A DNA stretch of 27,566 nt from an uncultured Mordavella sp. (GTDB lineage: Bacteria > Bacillota > Clostridia > Lachnospirales > Lachnospiraceae), in contig CABPCP010000035.1 of the NCBI GenBank assembly GCA_902406105.1, positions 1 through 27,566 on the forward strand, in the 5' to 3' direction. The notes beneath the pieces are model-generated. The model was not told the DNA's origin. It saw only the letters and a program-made list of their open reading frames with translations, and did not search any database. Both the position numbers and the translations under genes were made by a program. Positions within the stretch are counted from its first letter, which is position 1. Every line of letters starts with the position of its first letter. Positions 16,382 through 23,869 of this stretch are shown here, piece after piece.

Positions 16382-16410
16382 TTTACATCTCAGGGAGTCT
16401 TTAGTATATT
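16382..16410 (+). promoter_or_regulatory. Promoter of the SEC-C protein gene
   Basis: TTTACA at 16382-16387 and TATATT at 16405-16410 are 17 bases apart on the plus strand. The -35 box lies within the ribosome-binding region of the divergent gene and the -10 box overlaps the minus-strand -10 box. Confidence 0.6.
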
Positions 16411-16436
16411 ATATAGATAGCAGAAAAAAATTGCAA
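16408..16436 (-). promoter_or_regulatory. Promoter of the minus-strand two-helix protein gene
   Basis: On the minus strand TTGCAA (16431-16436) and a perfect TATAAT (16408-16413) are 17 bases apart. Three bases are shared with the plus-strand -10 box at 16405-16410, so the two promoters probably exclude each other. Confidence 0.7.
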
Positions 16437-16464
16437 ATGAAACAAATACAAAGGAGTTAGGAAT

Positions 16465-16971
16465 ATGAGTCGTACATTATTAGAACAGTGGCAGAGCATC
16501 GCATATAATGAAAAGGCAGACAGAGGACAGCTCCAGAGATTCTGGGGATCTTACTTCCAGATCGAGAAGGAGATTTATGAAAAGCTTTTGGACAACCCGG
16601 AGGAAGAGGTCAAAGGGACCGTGAAAGAGCTGGCGGAGAAATATGGGCAGGAAGTGCTGACCATGGTAGGATTCCTGGACGGCATCAATGAAAGCTTAAA
16701 GGAACCGAATCCGATCGAGACCATGGATGAGGATACGGAAGTAAGCCTTGCTTTTGATAAGGAGAAACTTTATAAAAATATGGTCGCGGCAAAAGCGGAC
16801 TGGCTCTATGAACTTCCTCAGTGGAAAGAAATTTATTCGGAAGAAGAATTAAAGAAGATGTATAAGGAGCAGAAAGAATCCGGAACGATCCGCAAGGAAA
16901 AAAAGATCGGGCGCAACGATCCATGTCCATGCGGTTCCGGCAAGAAATATAAGAAATGCTGTGGCAGATAG
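16465..16971 (+). CDS. SEC-C zinc-motif protein
   Basis: The 168-residue protein starts at ATG 16465 after AAAGGAG. About 140 residues are helical and acidic ([51 protein letters not shown]). The C-terminus is a perfect SEC-C motif, [18 protein letters not shown], the CxCx8CC zinc finger found at the end of SecA, where it contacts SecB and ribosomes. As a stand-alone protein with this helical domain it is common in Lachnospiraceae, but its job is not known; a chaperone or ribosome-linked role is inference from the zinc motif. The stop overlaps the start of the next gene by 16 bases. Confidence 0.88.
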   Translation: MSRTLLEQWQSIAYNEKADRGQLQRFWGSYFQIEKEIYEKLLDNPEEEVKGTVKELAEKYGQEVLTMVGFLDGINESLKEPNPIETMDEDTEVSLAFDKEKLYKNMVAAKADWLYELPQWKEIYSEEELKKMYKEQKESGTIRKEKKIGRNDPCPCGSGKKYKKCCGR

Positions 16972-17681
16972 TTTTTTGTACCGCGGGGGTTCTCTGCGCG
17001 GCTTATTACGCGGTGATCGGCCTGACGCTTAGAAGATGGAATTCCACTTTCGCCAAATTTTGGCCCCTGCTGGGAATCCTACTGCTGTTTCTTGGCGCAG
17101 GACAGAATCTGGAAGAACCCGTCCCGCTGGTGATCCGCGGAGCGGCCGGTATTTTGCTGACAATATTCCTCATTGGGGAAGCGGCGATCCTGACAGGTAT
17201 GTTTTCCTGCCGGGAAAGAGAACTGGATTATCTGGTGGTGCTGGGAGCTCATGTGGCGGGGGTAAAGGTGACAGATTCCTTGAAACGGCGGCTGGACCGG
17301 GCAGCAGAGTATCTTAAGAAATATCCCGGGACACGGGTCGTTGTGTCAGGCGGGAAAGGACACGGTGAGGATATTACAGAGGCGGAGGCGATGAGGAAAT
17401 ATCTGGTCAGCCAGGGAATCAGACCGGAGAGGATCTTCTGTGAGGATCGTTCTGCGACGACAAAAGAAAATCTGCAGTTTTCCGCGGGGTATCTGGAAGA
17501 CATCCGCCGTCCTATTGGGATCGTGACCAATAATTTCCATATGTACCGGGCCTGCAGGTACGCAAAGAAAGCTGGGTATCAGAGCCCATACCGCCTGTGC
17601 GCAGGCTGTCATCCCGTGTTGTTTATAAACTATATGGTACGGGAAGGATTCGCGGTGTGGAAGCTTTGGATCTTGGGGTAA
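16956..17681 (+). CDS. YdcF/SanA-family (DUF218) membrane protein
   Basis: The 241-residue protein begins inside the end of the SEC-C gene, at an ATG with only a weak ribosome site, suggesting translational coupling. Residues 1-80 hold three hydrophobic segments, the first near residues 1-20. The DUF218 domain starts at [23 protein letters not shown] and continues with [48 protein letters not shown] and [20 protein letters not shown], all hallmarks of the family. YdcF binds S-adenosylmethionine and relatives (SanA, ElyC) act in envelope integrity, but the reaction is not established. A terminator follows at 17747-17795. Confidence 0.9.
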   Translation: MLWQIVFCTAGVLCAAYYAVIGLTLRRWNSTFAKFWPLLGILLLFLGAGQNLEEPVPLVIRGAAGILLTIFLIGEAAILTGMFSCRERELDYLVVLGAHVAGVKVTDSLKRRLDRAAEYLKKYPGTRVVVSGGKGHGEDITEAEAMRKYLVSQGIRPERIFCEDRSATTKENLQFSAGYLEDIRRPIGIVTNNFHMYRACRYAKKAGYQSPYRLCAGCHPVLFINYMVREGFAVWKLWILG

Positions 17682-17746
17682 AAGCGTAGGATGCGGAGGC
17701 AACACAATCCCTCTATGATAAAAGAGAGAGTGGTTTTGAAGAGTTT

Positions 17747-17795
17747 GGGTATCATCAGATCAGTTGTTTGGATGATTTGATGATACCCTCTTTTT
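17747..17795 (+). terminator. Terminator after the YdcF-like gene
   Basis: GGGTATCATC (17747-17756) pairs perfectly with GATGATACCC (17779-17788); an inner ATCA/TGAT extends the stem beyond a 2x2 internal loop. The run TCTTTTT follows. Confidence 0.85.
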
Positions 17796-18025
17796 GTAGG
17801 GAAGCATCCTGCTATCATACAAAATAGGATCGTAAGCAGCATTTGTTTTTGCACCGAAATTCAGAAGAAAATAATACATGGGAAATTAGAGAGAAGGCAT
17901 TGCAGAAACGCCAAAGATCAGGAGGATTTCCACAAACAAAAGGCTCCTCTAGTAAGCGTAAGAACATCGACAGAAAGAAGATGTGATTTATAGAAAAAGC
18001 AGATAAATATATGTAAAACATCAAT
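17796..18025. other. Gene-free stretch upstream of the ABC module
   Basis: About 230 bases without a convincing ORF. Three short hairpins can be drawn: GGC/GCC at 17896-17912, AGGAG/CTCCT at 17920-17948 and ACATC/GATGT at 17964-17984. They lie upstream of the promoter at 18026-18054. The sequence does not match S-box, lysine, glycine, purine or T-box consensus that I know. Confidence 0.45.
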
Positions 18026-18054
18026 TTGCCTTAAAGCGGGAAAGTTTTTATACT
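18026..18054 (+). promoter_or_regulatory. Promoter of the ABC transporter module
   Basis: TTGCCT at 18026-18031 and TATACT at 18049-18054 are 17 bases apart, leaving a leader of about 35 bases before the binding-protein gene. Confidence 0.65.
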
Positions 18055-18093
18055 AAATCTAAATAAAGAAAAAATACTGAATGGAGGAAAAAA

Positions 18094-18942
18094 ATGAAAA
18101 AAAGGTTAGTGGGAGTTCTTTTATGTATATTATTAACAGTGGGGATGCTGGTCGGCTGTGGTGACAGTGCTTCTGAGAAAAATGGAGAAGCATCAAGTGA
18201 TACGGCAGAAACGGAAAACGTAGAGGAAAATGAGAAAGTCTTTCATGTAGGCGGAGATGCCGCAACTCCAGGCTGGATCCAAACGGATGATGAAGGAGAA
18301 CTTGCAGGTTTTGATTATGATATGTGGCAGGAAATTGGGAAGCGGACAGGCTACGAGATAGATTATCAGATCATGGAATGGGACGCGCTATGGTCAATGC
18401 TTGAGAGCGGACGTTTGGATACGGTTGGAAATCAAATTTCAGTGACAGAAGAAAGAGAAGCAAAATATGTCTTTACAGAGCCTTACGCATACAATATCTA
18501 CTGCTTAATGGCGGCAAAAGATAATGAAGAGATCCAATCTATGGATGATCTGAAGTCCGGTATGACGATTGCGTGCGAGACAAATACCAGCGATGAAATT
18601 ATTTTAAATGCGATTAATAAAGATTATGGAATTGAGTTAGAGCCGACATTTTATGACGGAATGTCCGTTCAGGATGTGGCGTTGGGGAGATGTGATCTGT
18701 GGCCAAGGGCCGAAACGGGATGCAACGCGACATTAGAAGAAATGGATAATCTTAAAATTGTTGGAAAAACAAGTGTTGTAGAAACAAACGCATATCCATT
18801 TTCTAAAACGGAAAGAGGCGAACAACTGGCGGAGATTGCTTCAGAGGCAATTAGGGAAATGCAGGAAGATGGGACAATAAAAGAACTATCGGAAAAGTGG
18901 TTTGGCATGGACATCAGTGAGCAGCCGGAAAGTGCAAAATAG
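18094..18942 (+). CDS. Polar amino acid-type ABC transporter substrate-binding lipoprotein
   Basis: The 282-residue protein has a lipoprotein signal: basic MKKR, a hydrophobic stretch and the lipobox LVGC with the lipidated Cys22, followed by a Ser/Glu-rich tether. The SBP_bac_3 fold starts near residue 50 (FHVGGDAATPGWIQTDDEGELAGFDYDMWQEIGKRTGYEIDYQIMEWDALWSMLESGRLDTVGNQI). In this family the Asp of FDYD and the Arg/Asp region bind the amino acid alpha-carboxyl and amine. The ligand is not predictable; the linked C-S lyase-type gene would fit cystine or an S-substituted cysteine. Start ATG 18094 follows TGGAGG. Base composition is more AT-rich than its left neighbours. A 19-bp-stem hairpin follows the stop. 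Confidence 0.92.
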   Translation: MKKRLVGVLLCILLTVGMLVGCGDSASEKNGEASSDTAETENVEENEKVFHVGGDAATPGWIQTDDEGELAGFDYDMWQEIGKRTGYEIDYQIMEWDALWSMLESGRLDTVGNQISVTEEREAKYVFTEPYAYNIYCLMAAKDNEEIQSMDDLKSGMTIACETNTSDEIILNAINKDYGIELEPTFYDGMSVQDVALGRCDLWPRAETGCNATLEEMDNLKIVGKTSVVETNAYPFSKTERGEQLAEIASEAIREMQEDGTIKELSEKWFGMDISEQPESAK

Positions 18943-18979
18943 CATATGCTACATATTTTTGATTTTTAAGAGAAAGGGA

Positions 18980-19020
18980 AAGAAGTGATTTCTTGATGTT
19001 TCATCAGGGAATCACTTCTT
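18980..19020 (+). other. Intercistronic hairpin between binding protein and permease genes
   Basis: Bases 18980-18998 pair along all 19 positions with 19002-19020 (two G-U pairs) around a TTT loop. No U-tract follows, and the permease start is only 17 bases on. This is the usual place for an RNA hairpin that protects the binding-protein mRNA from 3' decay and lowers permease expression. Confidence 0.85.
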
Positions 19021-19036
19021 AACAGGTGTTGGCAAG

Positions 19037-19702
19037 TTGAATTTGGAATTTTGTCTTGGTACATTGCAGGCAATGATAGAAGTGCTCCCGGTAACAATAT
19101 CATTGACGGTTTTATCTTTTGTCGCTTCATTGATACTGGCGATTTTAATTGCGGTAATTGATTATTTTCGTGTGCCGGTTATCAGGCAGATTTGTGAAGT
19201 ATATGTTTCCTTTTTCAGGGGGACTCCGCTGATTCCCCAATTATTTCTTTTGTATTTTGGTATTCCTACGTTTATTCCATCGCTTAGGAGTGTCCCGGCA
19301 TTTACAGTGTGCGTAATTGGATTGACATTGAACTCGGCTGCGTATATGAAAGAAGTAGTGCGGGGAGCGCTTCTTTCTGTATCTGAAGGACAAAAAGAAG
19401 CGGCGCTTGCGCATGGGATGACTTCTATGCAGACAATGTTTAGAATAGTGCTTCCGCAGGCAACACGGGTAGCGGTTCCATCGCTGTTTAATAACTTGGT
19501 AGATATTGTAAAAGGGACATCAATGGCGTTTACAATTGGAGTTATCGAGATAACGGCAACGGCAAATCTGAGAGCGTCAGTTACTTTTAACTATTTTGAA
19601 GCTTATATGGTTTTAATGCTGTTGTACTGGGGAATTATTTTGATACTTGAACGGATGGAAGCCATTGTGGAGAAACACCTTGAAGCAGGATATATAAGAT
19701 GA
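19037..19702 (+). CDS. Amino acid ABC transporter permease
   Basis: The 221-residue integral membrane protein belongs to the HisMQ/ArtQM family, forming the channel as a homodimer or with a partner not seen here. Five hydrophobic segments are visible. The cytoplasmic EAA loop that docks the ATPase is EAALAHGMTSMQTMFRIVLPQATRVAVPSLFNNLVDIVKGTS. The N-terminus LPVTISLTVLSFVASLILAI is typical. I place the start at TTG 19037 because this gives the normal family N-terminus and AGGTG lies about eight bases upstream; ATG 19074 would cut into the first helix. It lies between the binding protein and ATPase genes. Confidence 0.92.
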   Translation: MNLEFCLGTLQAMIEVLPVTISLTVLSFVASLILAILIAVIDYFRVPVIRQICEVYVSFFRGTPLIPQLFLLYFGIPTFIPSLRSVPAFTVCVIGLTLNSAAYMKEVVRGALLSVSEGQKEAALAHGMTSMQTMFRIVLPQATRVAVPSLFNNLVDIVKGTSMAFTIGVIEITATANLRASVTFNYFEAYMVLMLLYWGIILILERMEAIVEKHLEAGYIR

Positions 19703-19722
19703 CGAAAAGGAGCAGATGACAA

Positions 19723-20913
19723 ATGATAAAAATACAAAATTTGCATAAGCGTTTTGGAAAGCTTGAGGTGTTAAAAGGAATTGATTTGGAAATCCAGAAG
19801 GGAGAAGTTGTTGCGATTATCGGTTCTTCTGGGACAGGTAAGTCTACACTGCTGCGTTGTATGAACTACCTTGAGGTTCCGGATTCCGGCTCTATTACGA
19901 TCGGGAATGTTACTGTTACAGCTGGAGAAACATCAAAAAAGGAAATCCATGAATTAAGAAAACATTCTGCTATGATCTTTCAGAATTATAATTTGTTTTC
20001 AAATAAAGATGTGCTTCACAATGTAATGGAACCATTGGTAACCGTACAGAAAATGAAAAAGGAAGAGGCCAGAGCCCAGGCGATGGTCTATTTAGAAAAA
20101 GTCGGAATGAAGGATAAGATCAGGCAATATCCGATTACTTTATCGGGAGGGCAGCAACAAAGAGTTGCTATTGCGCGTTCTATGGCAATAAAACCCAATG
20201 TTTTGCTTTTTGATGAACCAACGTCAGCGCTTGATCCAGAATGGGTTCAGGAGGTTTTGGAAGTCATACGAAATCTTGCCAAAGAAGATTATACAATGAT
20301 AATAGTCACACATGAGATGCAGTTTGCGAAAGAAGTGGCGGACAGGGTGATTTTTATGGACGAAGGCAAGATTATAGAAGAGGGTTCTCCCAAGCAGGTT
20401 CTTGAGAATCCATTGCAGGAAAGGACGCGGGCGTTTCTTAAGCTGTCAAATGTGGAAAATAAGAGTGTCAATGGGACGTATCGAATTATCAAGTCTATGA
20501 ATTTTGAGGAGATGCTTCCAATGTTTATTGAAGCCGGACTTGAGTTTAAACCGGATTCAAAACCACCTCAAGGGCTGATCGCATGTTTTGAAATGATTGA
20601 TAATAGTACAGGACATCGAATAGGAGGCGCTTCTCTTGCCAGGACATATGGCGAATTTGTAATTCGAACGGTGGCCATAGAAAAGAAATACCAGGGCCAA
20701 GGACTTGGACGAAAATTAGTGGAATATGTGATTGAAGAAGCAAAGAGTTGGGATGCCGGAAGGATTTTGTTAAATGCGAAGGTTCCGGAATTTTACAAGA
20801 AGCTTGGCTTTGTAGTTCTCCCAAGGGAGTCTGCTCCGCCAATTTCAGACTGTCTGAGCTGTCCGAGATTCCATAATGGCTGTGAATCTGAAATTATGAA
20901 GTTGGAATGGTGA
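19723..20913 (+). CDS. Amino acid ABC transporter ATPase fused to a C-terminal GNAT acetyltransferase domain
   Basis: Residues 1-245 are a complete polar-amino-acid importer ATPase: Walker [10 protein letters not shown] (residues 34-42), Q-loop FQNYNLF, signature LSGGQQQR, Walker B VLLFDEP and the switch His in IVTHEM. Stand-alone family members end about here at roughly 240-250 residues. After NVENKSVNG the same frame continues for about 145 residues as a GNAT domain: [20 protein letters not shown], a beta-hairpin, then motif [21 protein letters not shown] for acetyl-CoA and [16 protein letters not shown]. The end carries Cys377, Cys380 and Cys387 ([11 protein letters not shown]). No stop or frame change lies at the junction. 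The module could acetylate the imported substrate at the membrane; this is inference. The next gene starts four bases after the stop. Confidence 0.93.
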   Translation: MIKIQNLHKRFGKLEVLKGIDLEIQKGEVVAIIGSSGTGKSTLLRCMNYLEVPDSGSITIGNVTVTAGETSKKEIHELRKHSAMIFQNYNLFSNKDVLHNVMEPLVTVQKMKKEEARAQAMVYLEKVGMKDKIRQYPITLSGGQQQRVAIARSMAIKPNVLLFDEPTSALDPEWVQEVLEVIRNLAKEDYTMIIVTHEMQFAKEVADRVIFMDEGKIIEEGSPKQVLENPLQERTRAFLKLSNVENKSVNGTYRIIKSMNFEEMLPMFIEAGLEFKPDSKPPQGLIACFEMIDNSTGHRIGGASLARTYGEFVIRTVAIEKKYQGQGLGRKLVEYVIEEAKSWDAGRILLNAKVPEFYKKLGFVVLPRESAPPISDCLSCPRFHNGCESEIMKLEW

Positions 20914-20917
20914 TAAA

Positions 20918-22081
20918 ATGTTTTGTTTTGAAACTGGAGTGGAACGAAAAAAAACAAATTGCGAAAAGTGGGATGCGCCGTTTGTAGGTGAAAATGTAAT
21001 ACCGATGTGGGTTGCGGATATGGATTTTGAAATTGCGCCGAATATTACCAGAAGACTTGTGAAAACAGCAGAACAGGGAGCATTTGGATACCAGTTCTTA
21101 TCGGATGATTATTATAATGCAATTATCGATTTCTTGCGAGAAAGACATGACTATCAGGTAAAAAAAGAATGGATATGCTATGTTCCCAACGTTGTGCTGG
21201 GATTATTTCTGGCGCTTCAGGCAGTGTCGCAAAAAGAAGACGAGGTAATCATACAGACGCCTGTATATGGACCTTTTTATAGGGTGGTAGAGGAAAGCGA
21301 ACGAAAACTTGTTGAAAATCCACTAAAATGCCAAAATGGATATTATACAATCGATTTTGAGGACCTTGAGAGAAAGATAACAAAGAGAACCAAAGTTCTT
21401 CTTTTTTGTAATCCGCATAATCCATCCGGAAGAGTATGGAAGCGAAAAGAACTAGAGAAACTGGTTCAAATTTGTGTGCAAAATAATATTTGTATTATTT
21501 CAGATGATATACATAGTGATATTGTTTCAAGAAATATGAAACATACTATGATCGCGGAAATATGCAAAGCCAAGAAGGGAAACTGTATAACTGCCACATC
21601 CCCTTCAAAACCATTTAATCTTGCGGGCATACATGTGGCTAACTTTATTATTGAAAATGCCGTGATTAGAAAGAAATTCCAAAGACTTCTGAGAATCCAT
21701 CATGTTGATGAATGTAACGCGTTTGCAGAGCAGGCTTTAATTGGCGCGTACAAGGAATCTGCCGCATGGTTGAATGAAATGAATGCATATGTAGAAGAGA
21801 ACATTTGCTATTTTGTTGAATATATACAAAAAAACATCCCATTGCTACAAACTCGAAAGCCTGAAGGAACTTATCTGGTCTGGGTTGACTTCAGAAAGAC
21901 AACAGTCTCGCCGGAAAATCTCAAGGATTATCTTAAGGAGAGATGCCATGTACTGATAAACGAGGGAGAATTTTTCGGGAGAGAGGGAAGAGGATTTGCA
22001 AGATTTAATCTTGCCTGCCCAAGAAAAAACATAGAAATTGTTCTTGAAAATCTGAGAAAAGAATTTGCAAAAGATTTTTAA
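20918..22081 (+). CDS. MalY/PatB-family PLP-dependent C-S lyase/aminotransferase
   Basis: The 387-residue protein is a fold-type I PLP enzyme. The PatB/MalY hallmark IPMWVADMDF is near residues 28-37; FGYQFLSDDYYNAIIDFL, the PLP-phosphate region, CNPHNPSGRVW with the Asn, and SDDIHSDIV with the Asp that holds the pyridine nitrogen follow. The Schiff-base lysine is Lys231 in SPSKPFNLAG. The C-terminal RFNLACPR carries the carboxylate-binding Arg. Members cleave cystathionine, cystine or S-alkyl-cysteines to pyruvate, ammonia and a thiol. It starts four bases after the ATPase-GNAT stop with a weak GGTGA site, suggesting coupled translation. Codon use is AT-rich like the rest of the module. Confidence 0.9.
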   Translation: MFCFETGVERKKTNCEKWDAPFVGENVIPMWVADMDFEIAPNITRRLVKTAEQGAFGYQFLSDDYYNAIIDFLRERHDYQVKKEWICYVPNVVLGLFLALQAVSQKEDEVIIQTPVYGPFYRVVEESERKLVENPLKCQNGYYTIDFEDLERKITKRTKVLLFCNPHNPSGRVWKRKELEKLVQICVQNNICIISDDIHSDIVSRNMKHTMIAEICKAKKGNCITATSPSKPFNLAGIHVANFIIENAVIRKKFQRLLRIHHVDECNAFAEQALIGAYKESAAWLNEMNAYVEENICYFVEYIQKNIPLLQTRKPEGTYLVWVDFRKTTVSPENLKDYLKERCHVLINEGEFFGREGRGFARFNLACPRKNIEIVLENLRKEFAKDF

Positions 22082-22149
22082 CATTTATCTAAAGGATGGA
22101 GGATTCCTTCTATTCGCCACATATAATAACGCAAAATGTAAAACCAGTC

Positions 22150-22177
22150 TTGACAAAAAAAACCGGGATGCTATAAT
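22150..22177 (+). promoter_or_regulatory. Promoter of the threonine T-box operon
   Basis: A perfect TTGACA at 22150-22155 and a perfect TATAAT at 22172-22177 are 16 bases apart. Transcription should begin near 22184, just before stem I of the T-box. Confidence 0.88.
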
Positions 22178-22199
22178 AAATCCATATATGATAATGCGT

Positions 22200-22421
22200 T
22201 GAAGAGAAGAGTAAGACAGGAAAGGGATAAAAGAGAGAGAAGCGGACGGCTGAGAGCTTCTTATCCGGGAACTGTCCGAAGACCACCTCTGAGCGGCTGC
22301 AAACCAGCCCGGTGACTCCGTTATCGTCTAGATCAAGAGGTTCCGGCATAGGTCCGGTTCAATTGGGGTGGAACCACGGGAAAGACTCGTCCCCTGCAGC
22401 AGATTTGCTGCAGGGGTTTTT
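22200..22421 (+). ncRNA. T-box leader, threonine-specific (ACC specifier)
   Basis: The T-box core GGGGTGGAACCACGGG is at 22365-22380. Stem I can be folded: AGTA (22210-22213), GACAG (22215-22219) with CTGTC (22272-22276), GGATAA (22225-22230) with TTATCC (22261-22266), and GAAGC (22239-22243) with GCTTC (22256-22260). The 3' side of the specifier loop has GAA (22278-22280) then ACC at 22282-22284, a Thr codon read by GGU. AGAG (22203-22206) and CTCT (22287-22290) close the base. TGGA (22369-22372) matches a U73 tRNA end. The terminator is at 22391-22421. The first gene downstream is an aldo-keto reductase; thrS is third. Confidence 0.93.
22391..22421 (+). terminator. Conditional terminator of the threonine T-box
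   Basis: CCCCTGCAGCA (22391-22401) pairs perfectly with TGCTGCAGGGG (22406-22416) around a GATT loop and is followed by T5. It stands 62 bases before the aldo-keto reductase start. Confidence 0.93.
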
Positions 22422-22482
22422 ATATTGGCGGAATTGTTGGACGCGGAATCCAGAAGGCGGATAGAAAGGTGGAAACAGAGGA

Positions 22483-23337
22483 ATGACATCCATATATGAC
22501 TGCTATGAATTAAATAATGGGGTAAGAGTACCTTGTCTTGGATTTGGCACTTATAAGGCCGCGGAAGACGGCGGCGGACAGGTGCTCCGCATGGCTTTGG
22601 ATGCCGGATATCGGTACTTTGATACGGCTTCCTTCTATCAGAATGAAGAAGTTATGGGAAAGGTATTCGGGGAGGCTGAAATCAAACGGGAAGAATTGTT
22701 TTTGGCTTCTAAGGCATGGAAGACTCAGATGGGATACCGGGAAGTAAAAAAGGCTTTTGAGGAATCCCTGGAAAAGCTGAAGACGGATTATCTGGATCTG
22801 TATTTGATCCATTGGCCCCTTCCGAATCCGGATTATGAAGATTGGAAGGCGCTGGATCTGGATACCTGGAAGGCCATGGAGGAGCTATACCAGGACGGCC
22901 GGGTTCGGGCGATCGGAGTCAGTAATTTCCTGCCGCATCATTTGGAGAATCTATTAGAACACGCAAAGGTGTCTCCGGCGGTAGACCAGATAGAATTCCA
23001 TCCAGGATATACCCAGGAAATGACAGTGGAATACTGCCAGAAAAGGGGGATCTTGGTGCAGGCGTGGAGTCCGCTGGGGAGAAGGAAGGCGTTGGAAAAT
23101 CCGCTTCTTAGAAGAATGGCGCAGAAGTATCAGGTAAGTACCGCGCAGATCTGCCTGCGGTACGCCCTGCAGCGAGGAGTGGTTCCGCTTCCAAAGGCAT
23201 CTTCGCTTGAGCGGATGAAGGAAAACCAGGAGATTTTTGATTTCGCGCTTACGAAGGAAGACATGTACCGGATCGGAAGTATGGCTCCAGATGGATGGTC
23301 CGGGGAGCATCCGGACAGTGAGAGAGTCAGGGAATAG
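22483..23337 (+). CDS. Aldo-keto reductase
   Basis: The 284-residue protein is an NADPH-dependent (beta/alpha)8-barrel reductase close to the AKR5 group of 2,5-diketogluconate, methylglyoxal and other aldehyde reductases. The catalytic tetrad is complete: Asp47 and Tyr52 in FDTASFYQNE, Lys77 in LASKAWK and His110 in LYLIHWPLP. IGVSNFLPHHLENLL and the cofactor motif VVPLPKASSLERMKENQEIFDF are typical. Start ATG 23 bases into the translated leader region is supported by AAAGGTGG ten bases upstream of 22483. It is the first gene after the threonine T-box and no terminator separates it from the thioesterase and thrS. The substrate is unknown; a link to threonine catabolites such as aminoacetone or methylglyoxal is speculation. 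Confidence 0.93.
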   Translation: MTSIYDCYELNNGVRVPCLGFGTYKAAEDGGGQVLRMALDAGYRYFDTASFYQNEEVMGKVFGEAEIKREELFLASKAWKTQMGYREVKKAFEESLEKLKTDYLDLYLIHWPLPNPDYEDWKALDLDTWKAMEELYQDGRVRAIGVSNFLPHHLENLLEHAKVSPAVDQIEFHPGYTQEMTVEYCQKRGILVQAWSPLGRRKALENPLLRRMAQKYQVSTAQICLRYALQRGVVPLPKASSLERMKENQEIFDFALTKEDMYRIGSMAPDGWSGEHPDSERVRE

Positions 23338-23394
23338 ATCATATACAAGAGAAAATCAGGCAGAAGAGATACGACAGACGAGGAAGGTGAAAGA

Positions 23395-23832
23395 ATGAGC
23401 GGCAAAAGAGCTTACAGCCATAAAGTACAGTATTACGAAACAGACCAGATGGGGATCGTCCATCATTCCAATTATATCCGCTGGTTTGAGGAGGCGCGGA
23501 CAGATCTTATGGAACAGATGGGGCTGGGATATGATGAAATGGAAGCAAGAGGGATTTTAAGCCCAGTGCTGTCTGTGGAAGCAGACTATCTGAGGATGGT
23601 CCATTTTGGGGATACGGTGACGATTGAGGCATATATTAAGGAATACAATGGGATCAAGCTTACGGTAGGTTATGAGGTTATTGACGATAAGACAGGGATG
23701 GTCCACTGCCGAGGCACTTCAAAGCATTGTTTTATCAACCGGGAAGGAAAGCCTTTATCTCTCAAACACGCATGTCTGGAGATCCATCAGATGTTCGCGG
23801 GAGAACTGGAAGACCATAAAAAGAAATCCTAA
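23395..23832 (+). CDS. Hotdog-fold acyl-CoA thioesterase, YbgC/4-hydroxybenzoyl-CoA type
   Basis: The 145-residue protein starts at ATG 23395 after AGGAAGGTG. The N-terminal signature VQYYETDQMGIVHHSNYIRWFEEAR holds the catalytic Asp17, and GDTVTIEAYIKEYNGIKLTVGYEV and GTSKHCFINREGKPLSL complete the single hotdog fold. Family members hydrolyse short or aromatic acyl-CoA esters as tetramers. It sits between an aldo-keto reductase and thrS in the threonine T-box operon, with gaps of 57 and 37 bases and no terminator. Substrate and reason for this linkage are unknown. Confidence 0.92.
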   Translation: MSGKRAYSHKVQYYETDQMGIVHHSNYIRWFEEARTDLMEQMGLGYDEMEARGILSPVLSVEADYLRMVHFGDTVTIEAYIKEYNGIKLTVGYEVIDDKTGMVHCRGTSKHCFINREGKPLSLKHACLEIHQMFAGELEDHKKKS

Positions 23833-23869
23833 AACAAATCATATAAATAAAAGAAAGGAAACAAAAATT

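Noticed and set aside
17796..18025. Possible S-box, lysine or glycine riboswitch before the ABC module
   Set aside because: None of the conserved cores could be matched, and the best promoter lies downstream of the region.
22090..22113. Terminator after the MalY/PatB gene
   Set aside because: Only a 5-bp stem (AAGGA/TCCTT) without a T-run was found; the end of this transcript is not resolved.
22110..22349. 79-residue minus-strand open frame
   Set aside because: It covers the promoter and stem I of the threonine T-box on the opposite strand.
23672..23869. Upstream extension of thrS into the thioesterase gene
   Set aside because: The added residues are out-of-frame thioesterase sequence, and the TGS domain starts normally at ATG 23870 behind a ribosome site.
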